From NCBI GenBank assembly GCA_013396525.1, contig VWYX01001345.1:123872-187871 (forward strand): 64,000 bases of DNA. Direction: 5' to 3'. This DNA comes from Chaetorhynchus papuensis. Lineage: Eukaryota; Chordata; Aves; Passeriformes; Rhipiduridae. The notes under the pieces are model-generated. The model saw only the letters and a list, made by a program, of their open reading frames with translations. It did no database searches and had not been told where the DNA came from. How positions within the stretch are numbered: the first letter of the stretch is position 1; each line of letters starts with the position of its first letter. Made by a program: the position numbers and the translations under genes. Of the stretch, positions 12,701 through 24,700 are shown in pieces.

Positions 12701-15700
12701 TTTTAGAACAGTTGATTAAACAAATTAGCTTGAAGCTTTTGATGGGATAGGGTGGCAGATGAAAAATTTCTGAAACTTTTTCTTTTTTCTAAGCATTATC
12801 AAAAGAACAACCCCTGGTTTCACATTTGTCTGTTTTCCTGGAAGGAAGAATTAAATTAAAGCAAGTTTTGTTTGTATGCATTAAATGAGCTACCAAAGTA
12901 TTCAATACCTCCTGTATCCTGTGTTTATGTGGCACTGTGTTGGAGCTGTGCACTCAGTGCATTTCAGTCAGAGTTGATGAATTTCTCTTAAGTCTTTCTA
13001 AGTGTGTGGGTTGTTTGTTGGGTATTTTTTGTGTGTGTGGCTGGTTTTGGTTTATTTGCTTTTTTAAGTCAGCATCATTTTGACTGTAAAGTGGGCTGGG
13101 TTGGGTATCCCACTGTCTAAATTACCACTTACTGTACCTACCTTTAAAAACTGTTATGCTCATCTCCAAACCAGGTAAACAAATACAGATTCCTCAAGAA
13201 TAACATAATCCTTGATAGATTCAGCAAAGCTCTTTTGAGGCAAAGAGAGGTAAAATATGGTCTGTGGTACTTAATGCCTGTTACTGGAGATTTTGAGTCT
13301 GAAAAGGAGGAGGAGTATTACTCTATTCGAAAGATCAGTAATTGGGCATATATGTGGTGAGGTTTAGGACAAATATTGCAAAGAAGACTGTATATGGAAA
13401 TGTGAAACTAGGTCATGCTGTCAGTCAGGGATTCATGGTACTAGGGAATAGCAGCTTATCTGGGTAAATCAAACACTAGTTCTTCTTTTGATCTGTTCCA
13501 CTTTTATTTCTGATCTCGTTTTATTCTTACAAACAGTGTCTGTGCTGGCAGTAGAGGAATATGAAGAGCTTCATGTAAACTTTGAGCTGGAAAAGAACCT
13601 GCGTAAGAAAGCAGAGTCATTTGCACAAGAGGTGAGTTGTCAAGGAAAAGGGGTCTGGTAAAATGAAGACATTGTAACTGGGCAAAACCTTATCAGCTTG
13701 GATGACTTGATTTCAATTCCCAGCTCCCAGCCAGCCCTACATATGACTTAGCCAACATCTGTACTTCATCCATAAAAACGGGTTTACTGTTTCAACAAGC
13801 ATTTATAAAGCCCTTTGGAATTATTCATGCAGTCTTACCCTATGTCTCCTTTCGAGGCAAGGCTTTAAATTTATAATGGGCTTAGTTAGCCACAATATTT
13901 CAGTGTGGAATATGTCGTTGTTGGGTCTGAGAGGGATTAGCTGCCTTTCTAGTGATACGTTTTGAAGACTGTGTTTTTCCTGAAAAATATGTGGACTCAT
14001 AGAAAAGGTGTTGCAATAATACAGTATTAGTTGAGGGACACATATTCCTTTTGAAAGATTATATTGAAAGTACTTTTTGTAATTGAATAGTAAACTGACA
14101 GGCAAGAACTTAAGTGCAATGCTGAAGAAATGCTGATTATTTGCAAACAAGTATTTCTTGGGTTTTGTCATGATTTAGTTGTCGCCTCTTCCAGAATATG
14201 GGCCCCTGTTGGTGCAGACTGTCAGAGTAGCTGTTCACTTGAAGGTTTTCATTCCATAAACTTTTCTTAATCCAAAATGGAATCATTGTAATAGTGAACT
14301 TCAGACCTGCATTATTCTTCCCTTTGTGTACCTGCTTGTCTTCCTTTGGTATCATGCTGTTCAGAAAGATTTGTAGAAAGTTTTCTGAAATACACGACCA
14401 CATGACATCAAAGGCATTGTTGATTAGCGTTTGGGGAACCAATATCTCAAATTACTTTAAAAACCTGCTATTGCTGGCCTGGTTTCACACTGATGGTATC
14501 CCTTGAGCGACCTGAGATATGAGAGACAGGCTCTGGCCCACCACTGCATCCACAGCAGTGCAGCTTTCTGCTCGAGTGAGGCTGTGAGAGCTTACTCACG
14601 TGGATCATGTCGCAAGGTCGTGGCTGTGTGTTGAGAGCTAAGTTTTCTAGGATGTGCTTCCAGTGCCTGTGTTTGGATTATGCCAAGGATGTTCAGGGAT
14701 TTTCTGCTTGCTTTCATTAGCCACCTGTCTTCTCTGTCTCTATAAAATGTTTTAAAAACCAAAATTTCTGCTGGATTTTCACTTGGATTTTGCCAAAGCC
14801 ACAGTGCTTGGTTGTGATAAGCTGTGCAGTGTCGGGAGAAGGAAGAGCTTTGAGTAAAGGGCAACACTGCATGTTCAGTGCTTAGTTCTTGATTCGTTTG
14901 GAGCACTTGGAGAAAGGAAAGTAGGCTCCAGGTAACGTGGTTGTCACTGCAGCTGAAGAGTGGCACCTCTTCATGTTCTGTATTAGTGTTTGAGATGCCT
15001 CAAACAGCCTAAATGTGTCTTTTAGCTCAGTAAAATACAGAGCTGTGGAGCTGCCTGATTTGTCCAAGGGGCTGAACCACCTTCAGTTTGCCTTCATGGT
15101 ATGTTAGCCCATGCATTCAGACTCACCCCTTTCCCTTTCTCCATAGCATAGCTTCATTTTCTGTCTTTGCATTGTGGCTGCCATGGGAGGGACCAGGGAA
15201 GTGGCTGCTGGGAGCTGCTTTTTGGAGGGTTGCCCTTGGCCTCCTGCCCTTCTGACAGGTGAGGAGGATTTTCCACAGAACAGGAGCACTTGGGAGTGCA
15301 GGTGTGGGAGATAACGGGCAGGTGAGCATGTGTGCAGAAGCGAGCACAGATGGGAGAGAGGAGAGACATGGAGCAAGAGAGGGAGGGAGCAGGCACATAT
15401 AGGAGCAAGGGAACACTTGAAAATCAGAGCTTTTGATTAAAATAAAAAAAAAAAAACCAACCCAATACAGCTTTAATTATAGTCATGCTGCTGGCACCAC
15501 CATAATATATATTTAATTAATCAAAAGTGATCCAGCTTCAAACATTAGAATTCATGCTCTTTAGAGGTTCTAAAGAAACTGAGTAAATATTGTCAGCCGT
15601 GGTGTGGAGAGGGGGAAGGAAGGGGAGAGAGGGTTTGAAGTGAGTCACAATCCATTGTGAAAGGTACAGGAATCTGCATAAAAGAACTAAATAAATAGAG

Positions 15701-18700
15701 TGTGTAAGGGGCGGAGGCATGGAAAAATCTGTACCTACCTACCTGAATAAAACAGCGTTGTTAACACAGGAATCTTGGCAAGCTTAACCAGAATTCTAGT
15801 GTCAGGTTTTAAGAGACACTTTAGATCTCTCAGCTGTTTGTGGAGCAGTTTATAAGAAAACAAAGGAAGGCAGAGAGTATCTTGAAGGCCATTGCAATAA
15901 TATAGAGGTAGCCCTGAAAAGCACTCTCCCACAAAGATGAGCAAAATACAATACATGCAGCCAAAGCAAGCCAAGAGCAGGAGAACACGGTGTGAGAAGC
16001 AAATTGAAACTCTTAGTGATGTAAAAATCTCATGAGTTTAACAAAATAATCTTGCATAAGTGGTTTATTAAACATACATGCTGCCTTGCAACAATACTTT
16101 GTCAAGTAATGTTGTGGTTTAAGCCTAGCTTGGCAACTCGGCCCCACACAGCGACTTGCTCACCTTCCCCTGGTAGGATGGGGGAGAGAATTGGAAGTTA
16201 AAATGAGAAAACTCATGGGTTGGGATAAAGACAGTTTCCTAAGTAAAGCTAAAGCTGCACACAAAAGCAAGGCAGAACAAGAAATTAATTCACTGCTTCC
16301 CATGGGCAGGCAGGTGCTCAGCCTTCTCCAGGAAAACTGGGCTTCACTTGGTACAACAGCCACTTGGGAAGACAAACACCATCACTTTGAATGCCCCCTC
16401 TTCCTCCTTCTTCCCACAGCTTTACATGCAGGGCATGATGCCATGTGGCCTGGACTGTCCCTGTGGGCAGCTGGGGTCAGCTGTCCTGGCTGTGTCCCCT
16501 CCCAGCTCCTTGTGCACCCCTGGATCACTCACTGGTGGGCTGGGGTGAGGAGCAGAAAAGGCTTTGACTCTGTGTAGGCACTGCTCAGCCTACAATAATG
16601 AAAATATATTTCTATTATCAATGGTGTTTTCAGCACAAATCCAAAATACAGCCCCAAACCAGCTATTAGGAAGAAAATCTACTCTTCCAGCCAAAACCAG
16701 AACAAGTGAACAGTTTATTATTAGTGTATGCTGGTGTAGAGATAATCCTTGCACCAGAAATTCTTTGGAAACCTCATGGAGAAGAAGCAGTGTGCTCTCA
16801 AAGTTGACACTGAGATGAATTTTTCCTGTCCTCTGTGTCTTGGACAAACAGAAATGAAGTGTCAAACTGCTGAACAGTTTGTTGGGGTTCCTTTCACTTC
16901 TGAGGGTAGCGCAGGCCTTTGCACAAAATGCACAACTGGGAAAAGAGAATGTTTCCCAAGTGTTTATGGTAACTTGTAAAACAGTTTGCAGCTGAGAAGT
17001 TGAAAGGCTGCATTCAAAGGAACTATGATCCAAATGGACTAAAACAACTCAGTGAATCTCTGATGTGCCATCATTCATCTTTCTGTCCCATGCTCAATGC
17101 TTACACCATCCTACAGCTGTTTGTGCTTCTAAGGAGCTGTTGCACAACAAAATGTTTGCATTTAACTTGTTTTTCCTCAGAATACCTGCATCCCATACCC
17201 GGGCCCGTGCCCAGCTGACTTTACTTACTCTGGGACTGAATCTTCCCACGTTGAAAGATAAAAGGTGGCTGTGAACTTAGGGAAGATCATTGTCACTCTC
17301 AGCAGATGTCTGCACTACTCATGAGGTTGCATGCAATGAGTTTGGTTATCTTGATGATATGAGCTCCCAAAGAACTCTTCCTCAGATGCATTTGTGACCT
17401 TTTGGGTTAATTTGTGAGGACTTTTGCATTAACATGTTACATTTGTGAGTGGATACTGCAAAACCAGCACTGAGAAGCAACTCCGTGCTTACAAGTGCCA
17501 CACTCTGTGCTTTGCCAAAGGTAGTTCAACAGCAACTGGTATCTGAAAGTACTTAATTTTCAGTCCAGCTGACTGAACTGGATTTAATAATTAAAGAGAC
17601 ATGATAAGTAGTTAGTACTTGAATTCTCCTGAGCTTGGATGTTACCACTTTTGAAGCATGATGTAATGCTAATGTGTTTCATCAAGCTTTTTCCCAGGAA
17701 GAGGCTTGGGGAATGGTAACAGATGTATGCTCTAGGAATCTCTTTGGTCTCTTTCTCTTTCCCCCCCATCTCTTTTTGTTCAGGCAATTAAACTCTGGGG
17801 GGGGAAAAAAAGTGAAGATGTTTCCTCCTTTTACATGTGGTGTATGATCTCCTTCTGAATCTATTAGATGGTGTCTAAATGCTGTAAGGCTGTGAGCATT
17901 ATAGAATGTATCACTATGCTTCTACCATGACAGAAAGAAAACTGCAGGAAATGAAGAAATAAATAACAATAGAGATTATTTTTTTCCCCTGTATTTTGGG
18001 CAGTTATGCCTCATAAGTGAAGAATGAGTGCTGTAGTTTGAGAAACCCTTTTTGCACAACAGGCTGGTAAAATAAATAATGTTCTGTTTTTAAGGAAGTC
18101 ACATTGTTGATGGGAATTCAGTTTGCTCACACTCAAAGTACATGCTCCAAGCACCTCTGTGGTGAGAGGCAAATGATGGATAAAAAAGAGGCTTAACTCA
18201 TCTACTCCAGTTCTCCCATTCTAAGTGAATTAGATCTCTTCTTCTGAGCCACAAAACTTACTAGTGCTGCAGCTTGTAGCTCTTTACAAACAGTTCCTTC
18301 AGAAGCTGTCTGGCAATTAGCCAGGTAACTAAAACCAACTGTGTTGTCTCTTTATTGGTCTGAAATATTATGAATCATCTACATGGGTGACTGTTGGCTG
18401 TCCATGATATGCATATGTCCTTTTTCATGGTCACCCTGCTTGCTTTTCTGTGGCCGTTTGAAAATCCAACTAGATTAGACTTTGACTCCTCTAAAGGAGT
18501 GTAACTATATTTATTTTCTTTTCCTGATTAGCCATTGAACTAAAAACCATACCTGGAGTTGTATTCTAATCCTGAATTTAAAGCACTTAGTGCCCTGTCA
18601 AGCCATGATCAGACACGATCACTCTGTCATCCCCATCACCATAAAATCCTTCAAACAGCCTGTTCTTTTGGGGAGATACAAGTACATTGATCCTACCTCC

Positions 18701-21700
18701 CTTGGGAATTATTTGAGGTCTGAACACAAGGTTGTAAGGCTTCAGGATACACATAATGCAAATCAGCTCCTGCAAACTGTGACCAATGTAAATGGGTTAC
18801 CCCTCTGTGAGGATGGCTCACTAATTCCTCAGCAGGCTGGAGGGGATGGGGCGATGCTGCTGAGGATTAAAATAAGGACCAGCTGCTCAGTTGAGTGATC
18901 TTTTCTCTTCAACACTTCCCAAGTTGGACTCTGCCTTGCTACTTACCTTTTGTTATCCTGTTTATGGTGGGACAGCATGCCACTGATTTTTATTTTACTT
19001 TATGCAACCACTGATTACCTTATTAGAACAACAGCTGCTGTATTGGGACATTTTTCTTCCTTCAAACTGTGACTAAGACAAAAAAGCTGTTGCTCAGAGC
19101 AAATGCCCAAAGGATGTATAGATGGAAGTGTAGCCACCCATGGATATTAAGGAATTTCCTTTGTCATTGTTTTGCTCCTGGGAGAAGGGTTGGTTGGAAA
19201 GCATCCAGTTGTATCCTGAACCTTATTTGAACAAGGATCGGTGTTCCCAGGGACTTGACACTAACGGAGTTGCTTTCTAACTTTTTTAATGAGGAAGAAT
19301 TCCTTTTTCAGCCGTGCTGTAAACAAAAAACAGCTGCAGTGAGTGCTCTGTTGGGTAGGGGCTGGAGCAAGGGGCTGAGGATGAGGGATGGCCTCACTGA
19401 GGTCAAGGGAAAAACTGCTATTCTTTTCACCCCCTTTTTTCCACCTCCCCAGTTCTTGTAGAAACTCTGCTGATGGAAAGTGGCCAGCTCCCAGATTTCC
19501 TGTACTTTGAAGCTTCTCTTTGTAAACTTAGGGAGAGAAAGATACATAACTGGTTTGCACAACGCTGGGAGATTTTAAAAGTTAGACTGATAGGTGTTAA
19601 GTAAATAGTTTTTCTTTGTGATCTGCCTTTAGCTGCAGGCGTGGTTTTCAGTAGATTCCTGCACTATTGACTTGTGTTTCCAGCATTGATTGGGATGCTC
19701 TGCAGATAATTGTCTAGCAGGTGGCAAAGTCGGAACTAATCCATCAATTGGTTAAATTCCACCTAGTCTAAATAATCTTGTTAGTAGCTGTTTTGCCCTT
19801 TCAGCAGTCACTTTAATTAATATTCAGGGTTTTGCAGACAGTCAGGTTTCTGCCCTGCTGAACCAGGAATTGATTTTTTTAAATTTTAAAATAGAATTAA
19901 TTTTTAAGGGTCTTTTTTGTCCTGTGTCAAACACACAGAGCAGCCTCTCAAAAACTTTGAATCAGTACCAGCATCTTGCTTGACAAGACTGTCCTGTCTG
20001 GCTTTGTCCCTTCCACTTAGAACATGTTGGCACTTAGAGAAATTGTGTAAGTAACTTCTGGGATGGATGGGACTCCCTGTGAGAATTTGGTTCTCGTGTG
20101 TCTGATTGCAGCATTACCTTATAATCAAAGCTTCTTTTTTGTGGCGTTGAAGACCCTTTCATATTTGTGAGCAGGAGCATATTTGCAATATCATGAAAGC
20201 AATTTCTAAAGCTAATTGAAAATGTAGGACTTGATGTGAAAGCTTCAGAGGGAAAAAGTTTTCATCCAGATCTTCAAAAGGATTTTTATCATTTTGTTGC
20301 AGAAGAACATGAAACAAAGTGAATATGAATTTTCTGCACTTGGTGAAGTATCTGCTCAAGTTGAAGAAATCAAGTTGCTGTACTTGATTTCTTCTTGTTT
20401 TGGCAGCTTTCTGCTCCCTCAGGCTGGAACAACTCTGGTTGGGTTTAGTGGCAGAAACTTGGTGAATAAAAATCTGGGATTGATCACGTTATACTATTTT
20501 TCAGATTCCAAAAAAAAAAAAAAATCCAGGTTTTCACTTTGCTTTGAAAGTTCACAGTGGGTAAATGGTGATGTTTGCTGTGACTTAGAGGCCTTTCTCA
20601 ATATGATGTTCAAAGGTGCAGTTTCTTTTAAGAATATAAAGAGTTAAATGAATTAGTGGCAATACAAAGGCAAACCTTTATGCATTGTTGTGGGTAGCTT
20701 TGATTCTGAAATTCTCTTGCCTTTGAACTGGCTTTGCCACAGCCCTACGAGTATAAGGTAACATAAGCATAAATTGGTTTGACTGGCAGAATCTGGGGCC
20801 AGAGGGCTGATGTCCAGTGCACATTTGACTTTGCATTGTCAGCAATTTGTTCTGTTTGTTTTATAACAAAGCGTAGCACCAGCGCCTACGTTCATCATTT
20901 CCTCTCCATCAGATGCTTCCAGTCCTTTGCTGCCTGCCCCCATGGCACAGCTTTGCCCAGTGGAGTGTTCATTGCAGGTTTTATTGGCATTAGGGCTGCA
21001 TCAGTTGACGACTCCTGGCACGCAGGGTCAGGCAGGCTGCGAGGGGAGTCAAAAGTTCAGCACGGTCAGTGGCCTTCCCGGTTTGTCTGCACAGCTGCAG
21101 TGGGAGCTGCTTGCTGGGAAGGCTCAGCTGAAGTGTCTGTGCAAAGAGTGCTTGCCACAAACCTGCATCAGCTCATATTTGTTTAATATCCAAGTGTATT
21201 AAAAGAAATAAATCACAGGGCATTGCAGTAGCACCAGACGGGAAGAATCCGTACGTTTGTTGTGTCTGTAGTTTTGGTTTGTGAATAAACAGGATGGGAA
21301 TCTGAAAAGACATCATGGAACTTTTGTATTTCTAATACTTTATTCTTTAAATATCTCCTGGCTTTTGCTGAGCTCAACAGCAAAGCACAGCAGTGTTTTT
21401 GCAGTCTGAGGGAGTACCTGCATTCTCAGGCTGTTCTCTGTTCTCCTGCCATAAGTGGCTCTGCTGACCTGTGCACACTCATGTGAAACCTCAGCATGAC
21501 CCAGTCCCTGTTTCTGCTCTGAGAACAGGCACAGCTGAGTTTGTTGAGTGGAAGCCCGTGTTGCCTGGGGGCAAACCTCTACCTGAAAGAGATGTCAAAG
21601 TGCAGAATAAATTCACCAGGAATTTTTTTGTTGGGAAGCAATCTTTTTTTTACCTAGTTCCTTAACAGTCTGGGAGGAACAGATCTCTTAGGGAAACTGC

Positions 21701-24700
21701 ATATGCTGACAGCTTCTGCACCTCTTAAGTGAAGCCTAGAGAAGTGTGTGATTTTTTTATCAATGTCAGGTCTCTAGACCTTTTGATTTTTGCCTGCCCC
21801 CCCCCTTCAATGTATTCATTTGCCACATCAAAAATATAGCTTGGGAAGAGGAAGAAACACAAGGATCAGAACTAAATGGCTGAAATTGCCCTGAAAAGCC
21901 TTTTCCCAGGGCAAGTGCATACACTGATTACACAGACATGGACTGAAATTCATTTCCTGAAGAAATGAATTTCCATCATTCACATATCCAGCTAACCCTC
22001 AAATAAGTGGGCTTTATGCCAAGGCTTGCAGATGTGTTTAAGGAGATAGCCTGTGAATTCACAGATATTTTGTCTTCCACCTAGAGTTCTTTTAATCTTT
22101 GCAGAGCTCCCAGAATAGGGCTCGGATTGTTCCCATTTCCAGGAAACAGAATTCACAGGTGTGTTTCAGTTCTGAATGCTGCCAACATGTGGGTAATTGA
22201 GGTGTAGCAGTGGGTGGTTCTCGGCAAACACCTGGTTCCTTTCAGTGTGAGCTTAGCTCTTGTGAATTCTACTCTCAAATTTCCTTTCCCCTTCCTTCTC
22301 AGCTTCTTCCTCACTATTCCTACCACATTAACACGATGTTAATATCTCATTTTCTTTCCAATTGCCATTTTAGCAGTAGACTGTGCCTGACTGTTGTTTT
22401 TGTTGGGGGTGGGCTTGTTTTGGCAGATGTTTATTGAACAAAACAAGATGAAAAGGCAGAGTCAGTTGCTTCTGCAAAATTCTGCTCCTGATCAACAGCT
22501 TTTGAAGGCTTTGGATGACAATGCTCAGCTAACCCACACATTAGAAGAAGAGAGGCTTCAACACCAGCAAAAGGTAAAGCAGAATTTCTTTTAATCTCAT
22601 GCAAAAGTCTTTGAAAACCTCCTGAATTCAAGGAGTGATATGTCTTTATTACATTCAGAATTACTTGAGATCATATCCCCTGTAAGAGCTCAGAACTAAA
22701 TTTCAGAGAGGGTTGTGATTCCCTTCTTCTGGGTCACTGTTCAGACATGAGTACAAAACTCCTGTGCCCGAAGGCTCTGATTGAGGTACGGATTTTATTC
22801 TGGGTGCCAGTAAAGTGCAGTTACAAGCAGTAAGTCAGGTTCCATTAAGTGAAGAGATGACAGGAGAATGTTTTGGACACTGAGTAATACAAAGGGTGTC
22901 TTGGGGGGATAAGCAGGGAAGAACAGGAGGTGAGAGGCACATGAGTGGTCTGGGTCTTGCTGAACAAATGGATGGGGGAAAGCCTGACATCCTGGAGCAA
23001 AGTGCTGTGAGAGGATCTAAACCGATAGGATATAAACAAATGTATTCTCTGAAACTGGACTAGATCAAGCTCTTAACTGGGAGAAATCACCATTGCTTCC
23101 CAGGAAAGCCTGAAAATGAGCTTTCCTTTAGCCCTGAGGCCTGTTCCTAAAACTCTGCTAATCGAGCAATGCTAGGGGTAGGTAAACAATTCCTGTCCTT
23201 TCGTCCATGCAGCAATAGTGAGGCTGTGTAATCTCAAAGGATTCCAAATGAGTATTTTGGAAGAATAATTGCCAGTTCATAGAAAACCTCTGCATCTTTG
23301 GCTACTTTGAAGTCTAGAGCAAAATGTATATATTTAGGGAGCTGTGAAGTTACTGCTACTCTGCATCTGAGTGCTGCCTCTGAATCCATAATATTCCATA
23401 ATTCCCCCACTGCATGAGTTGAGACAAGGGAGTTTAAATAATGAGCCTGTCATTGGAAGCAGTAAGAGAACAAAAATGTCAATGTTCTCGTGCTTCAAAT
23501 GAGGAAATGTTCTGAAATTAAATTCTAATTATGTGATAAAAACTCTATAAAAAGAAAAGGGAACAATGTAGAGCTTAACCAGTTTGGAGCTAAAGACATA
23601 TTTTAAAGAAGAGATGAAGCAAGTTGGGGTCATAACAGAAAATTCTGACATCTCTCAGAAGAATCTTTCTAGCTCTCATTTGAAAATTTTCATTTTTCTG
23701 GGACTTGTGATGATGTTTTCAGGCATAATATGTGCCTAGTGGGTTATTTGCCAACAGGAGGGACAGAAAATGCCTTTTATTGTGGTGAATGCTCTTATTT
23801 GCCAACTGCAGATCAAAGAATTAGAAGAGCAGCTAGAGAATCAAACACTGCAAAAGGAGATTAGTCGCCTTAAACAGCAGCTAGAACTTTTGGAAGAAGA
23901 TAAAAAAGAACTGGAGCTGAAGTGTCAGCATGCAGAAGAAAAAGCTAGAGACCTAAAGCACTCAGGTAAAATCATGTATTAACTTCCATTTTAGGGGTGA
24001 AGTGTATGTTTTTTAGTGTATTTTGGGGGTAGTTGGTGCACATCTAATGGAATTATACATGTTACATTTGAGACCCCAGAAGCTTTTGTGTAGCTGTGAT
24101 CCAGACCTGTGCTTCACTAGACAAAGTACAGCAGCTGCCTTCAACTCCAGGACATCTGTGTCCAAAATGTGTGTGAAGAAATAACCTTGCAGAACTTCTG
24201 TAAGGCACAAAAATCCTGGTGTTAGGTTGCCCTGAGTCTTACAGATGGATAAACATATGGGAATTGGTGTCTGTGTGAAAGACATGAAAGATGGTACCTG
24301 GAATTTAAAGCCACTCAGTTGATTTTTAATTTGTTTTGATTTTTAATTTTTTAAATTTAAAAGTAAGTGTAAAACACTGTAATTTTAATTCTAATCCATC
24401 ACTGCAAGAACAAATAACCACATCCACTTTGGAAATCATATTCTTACTTCTACCATAACCTACTGTACACAGAACAATTGCTAAGGATTTTCGTAACAAA
24501 AAGAAATTAAAGAATTTTTTTCCTCTGTTTCTGCCCTTCCCCAGTTAATTACATTTGACAGCATTTCAAGTGCAGAAAAGTAATTTCCACATTTTAGATC
24601 TGACATGAAAACAGGAGAGGAAAAAATCCCTTCTGTCATCACCCAATTTTGACCATTTCTATGGGAAAAGCCCACACCATCGGTAAGACGGAGATAGGTC

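Larger units (their letters stand above)
13632..22426 (+). other. SHTN1: SHTN1 intron, 8.8 kb, with solo LTR
   Basis: The largest SHTN1 intron in the window. It contains a full-length ERVL-type solo LTR (16110-16704), A-runs near 15445 and 20510, and a perfect 12-bp hairpin at 20363-20394. Stretches around 18300-18900 are repeat-free. No exon recognised. Confidence 0.85.

Noticed and set aside
15440..15460. A-run as the tail of a processed pseudogene
   Set aside because: No coding or 3' UTR-like sequence upstream and no target duplication. The A-run near 20510 is the same case.
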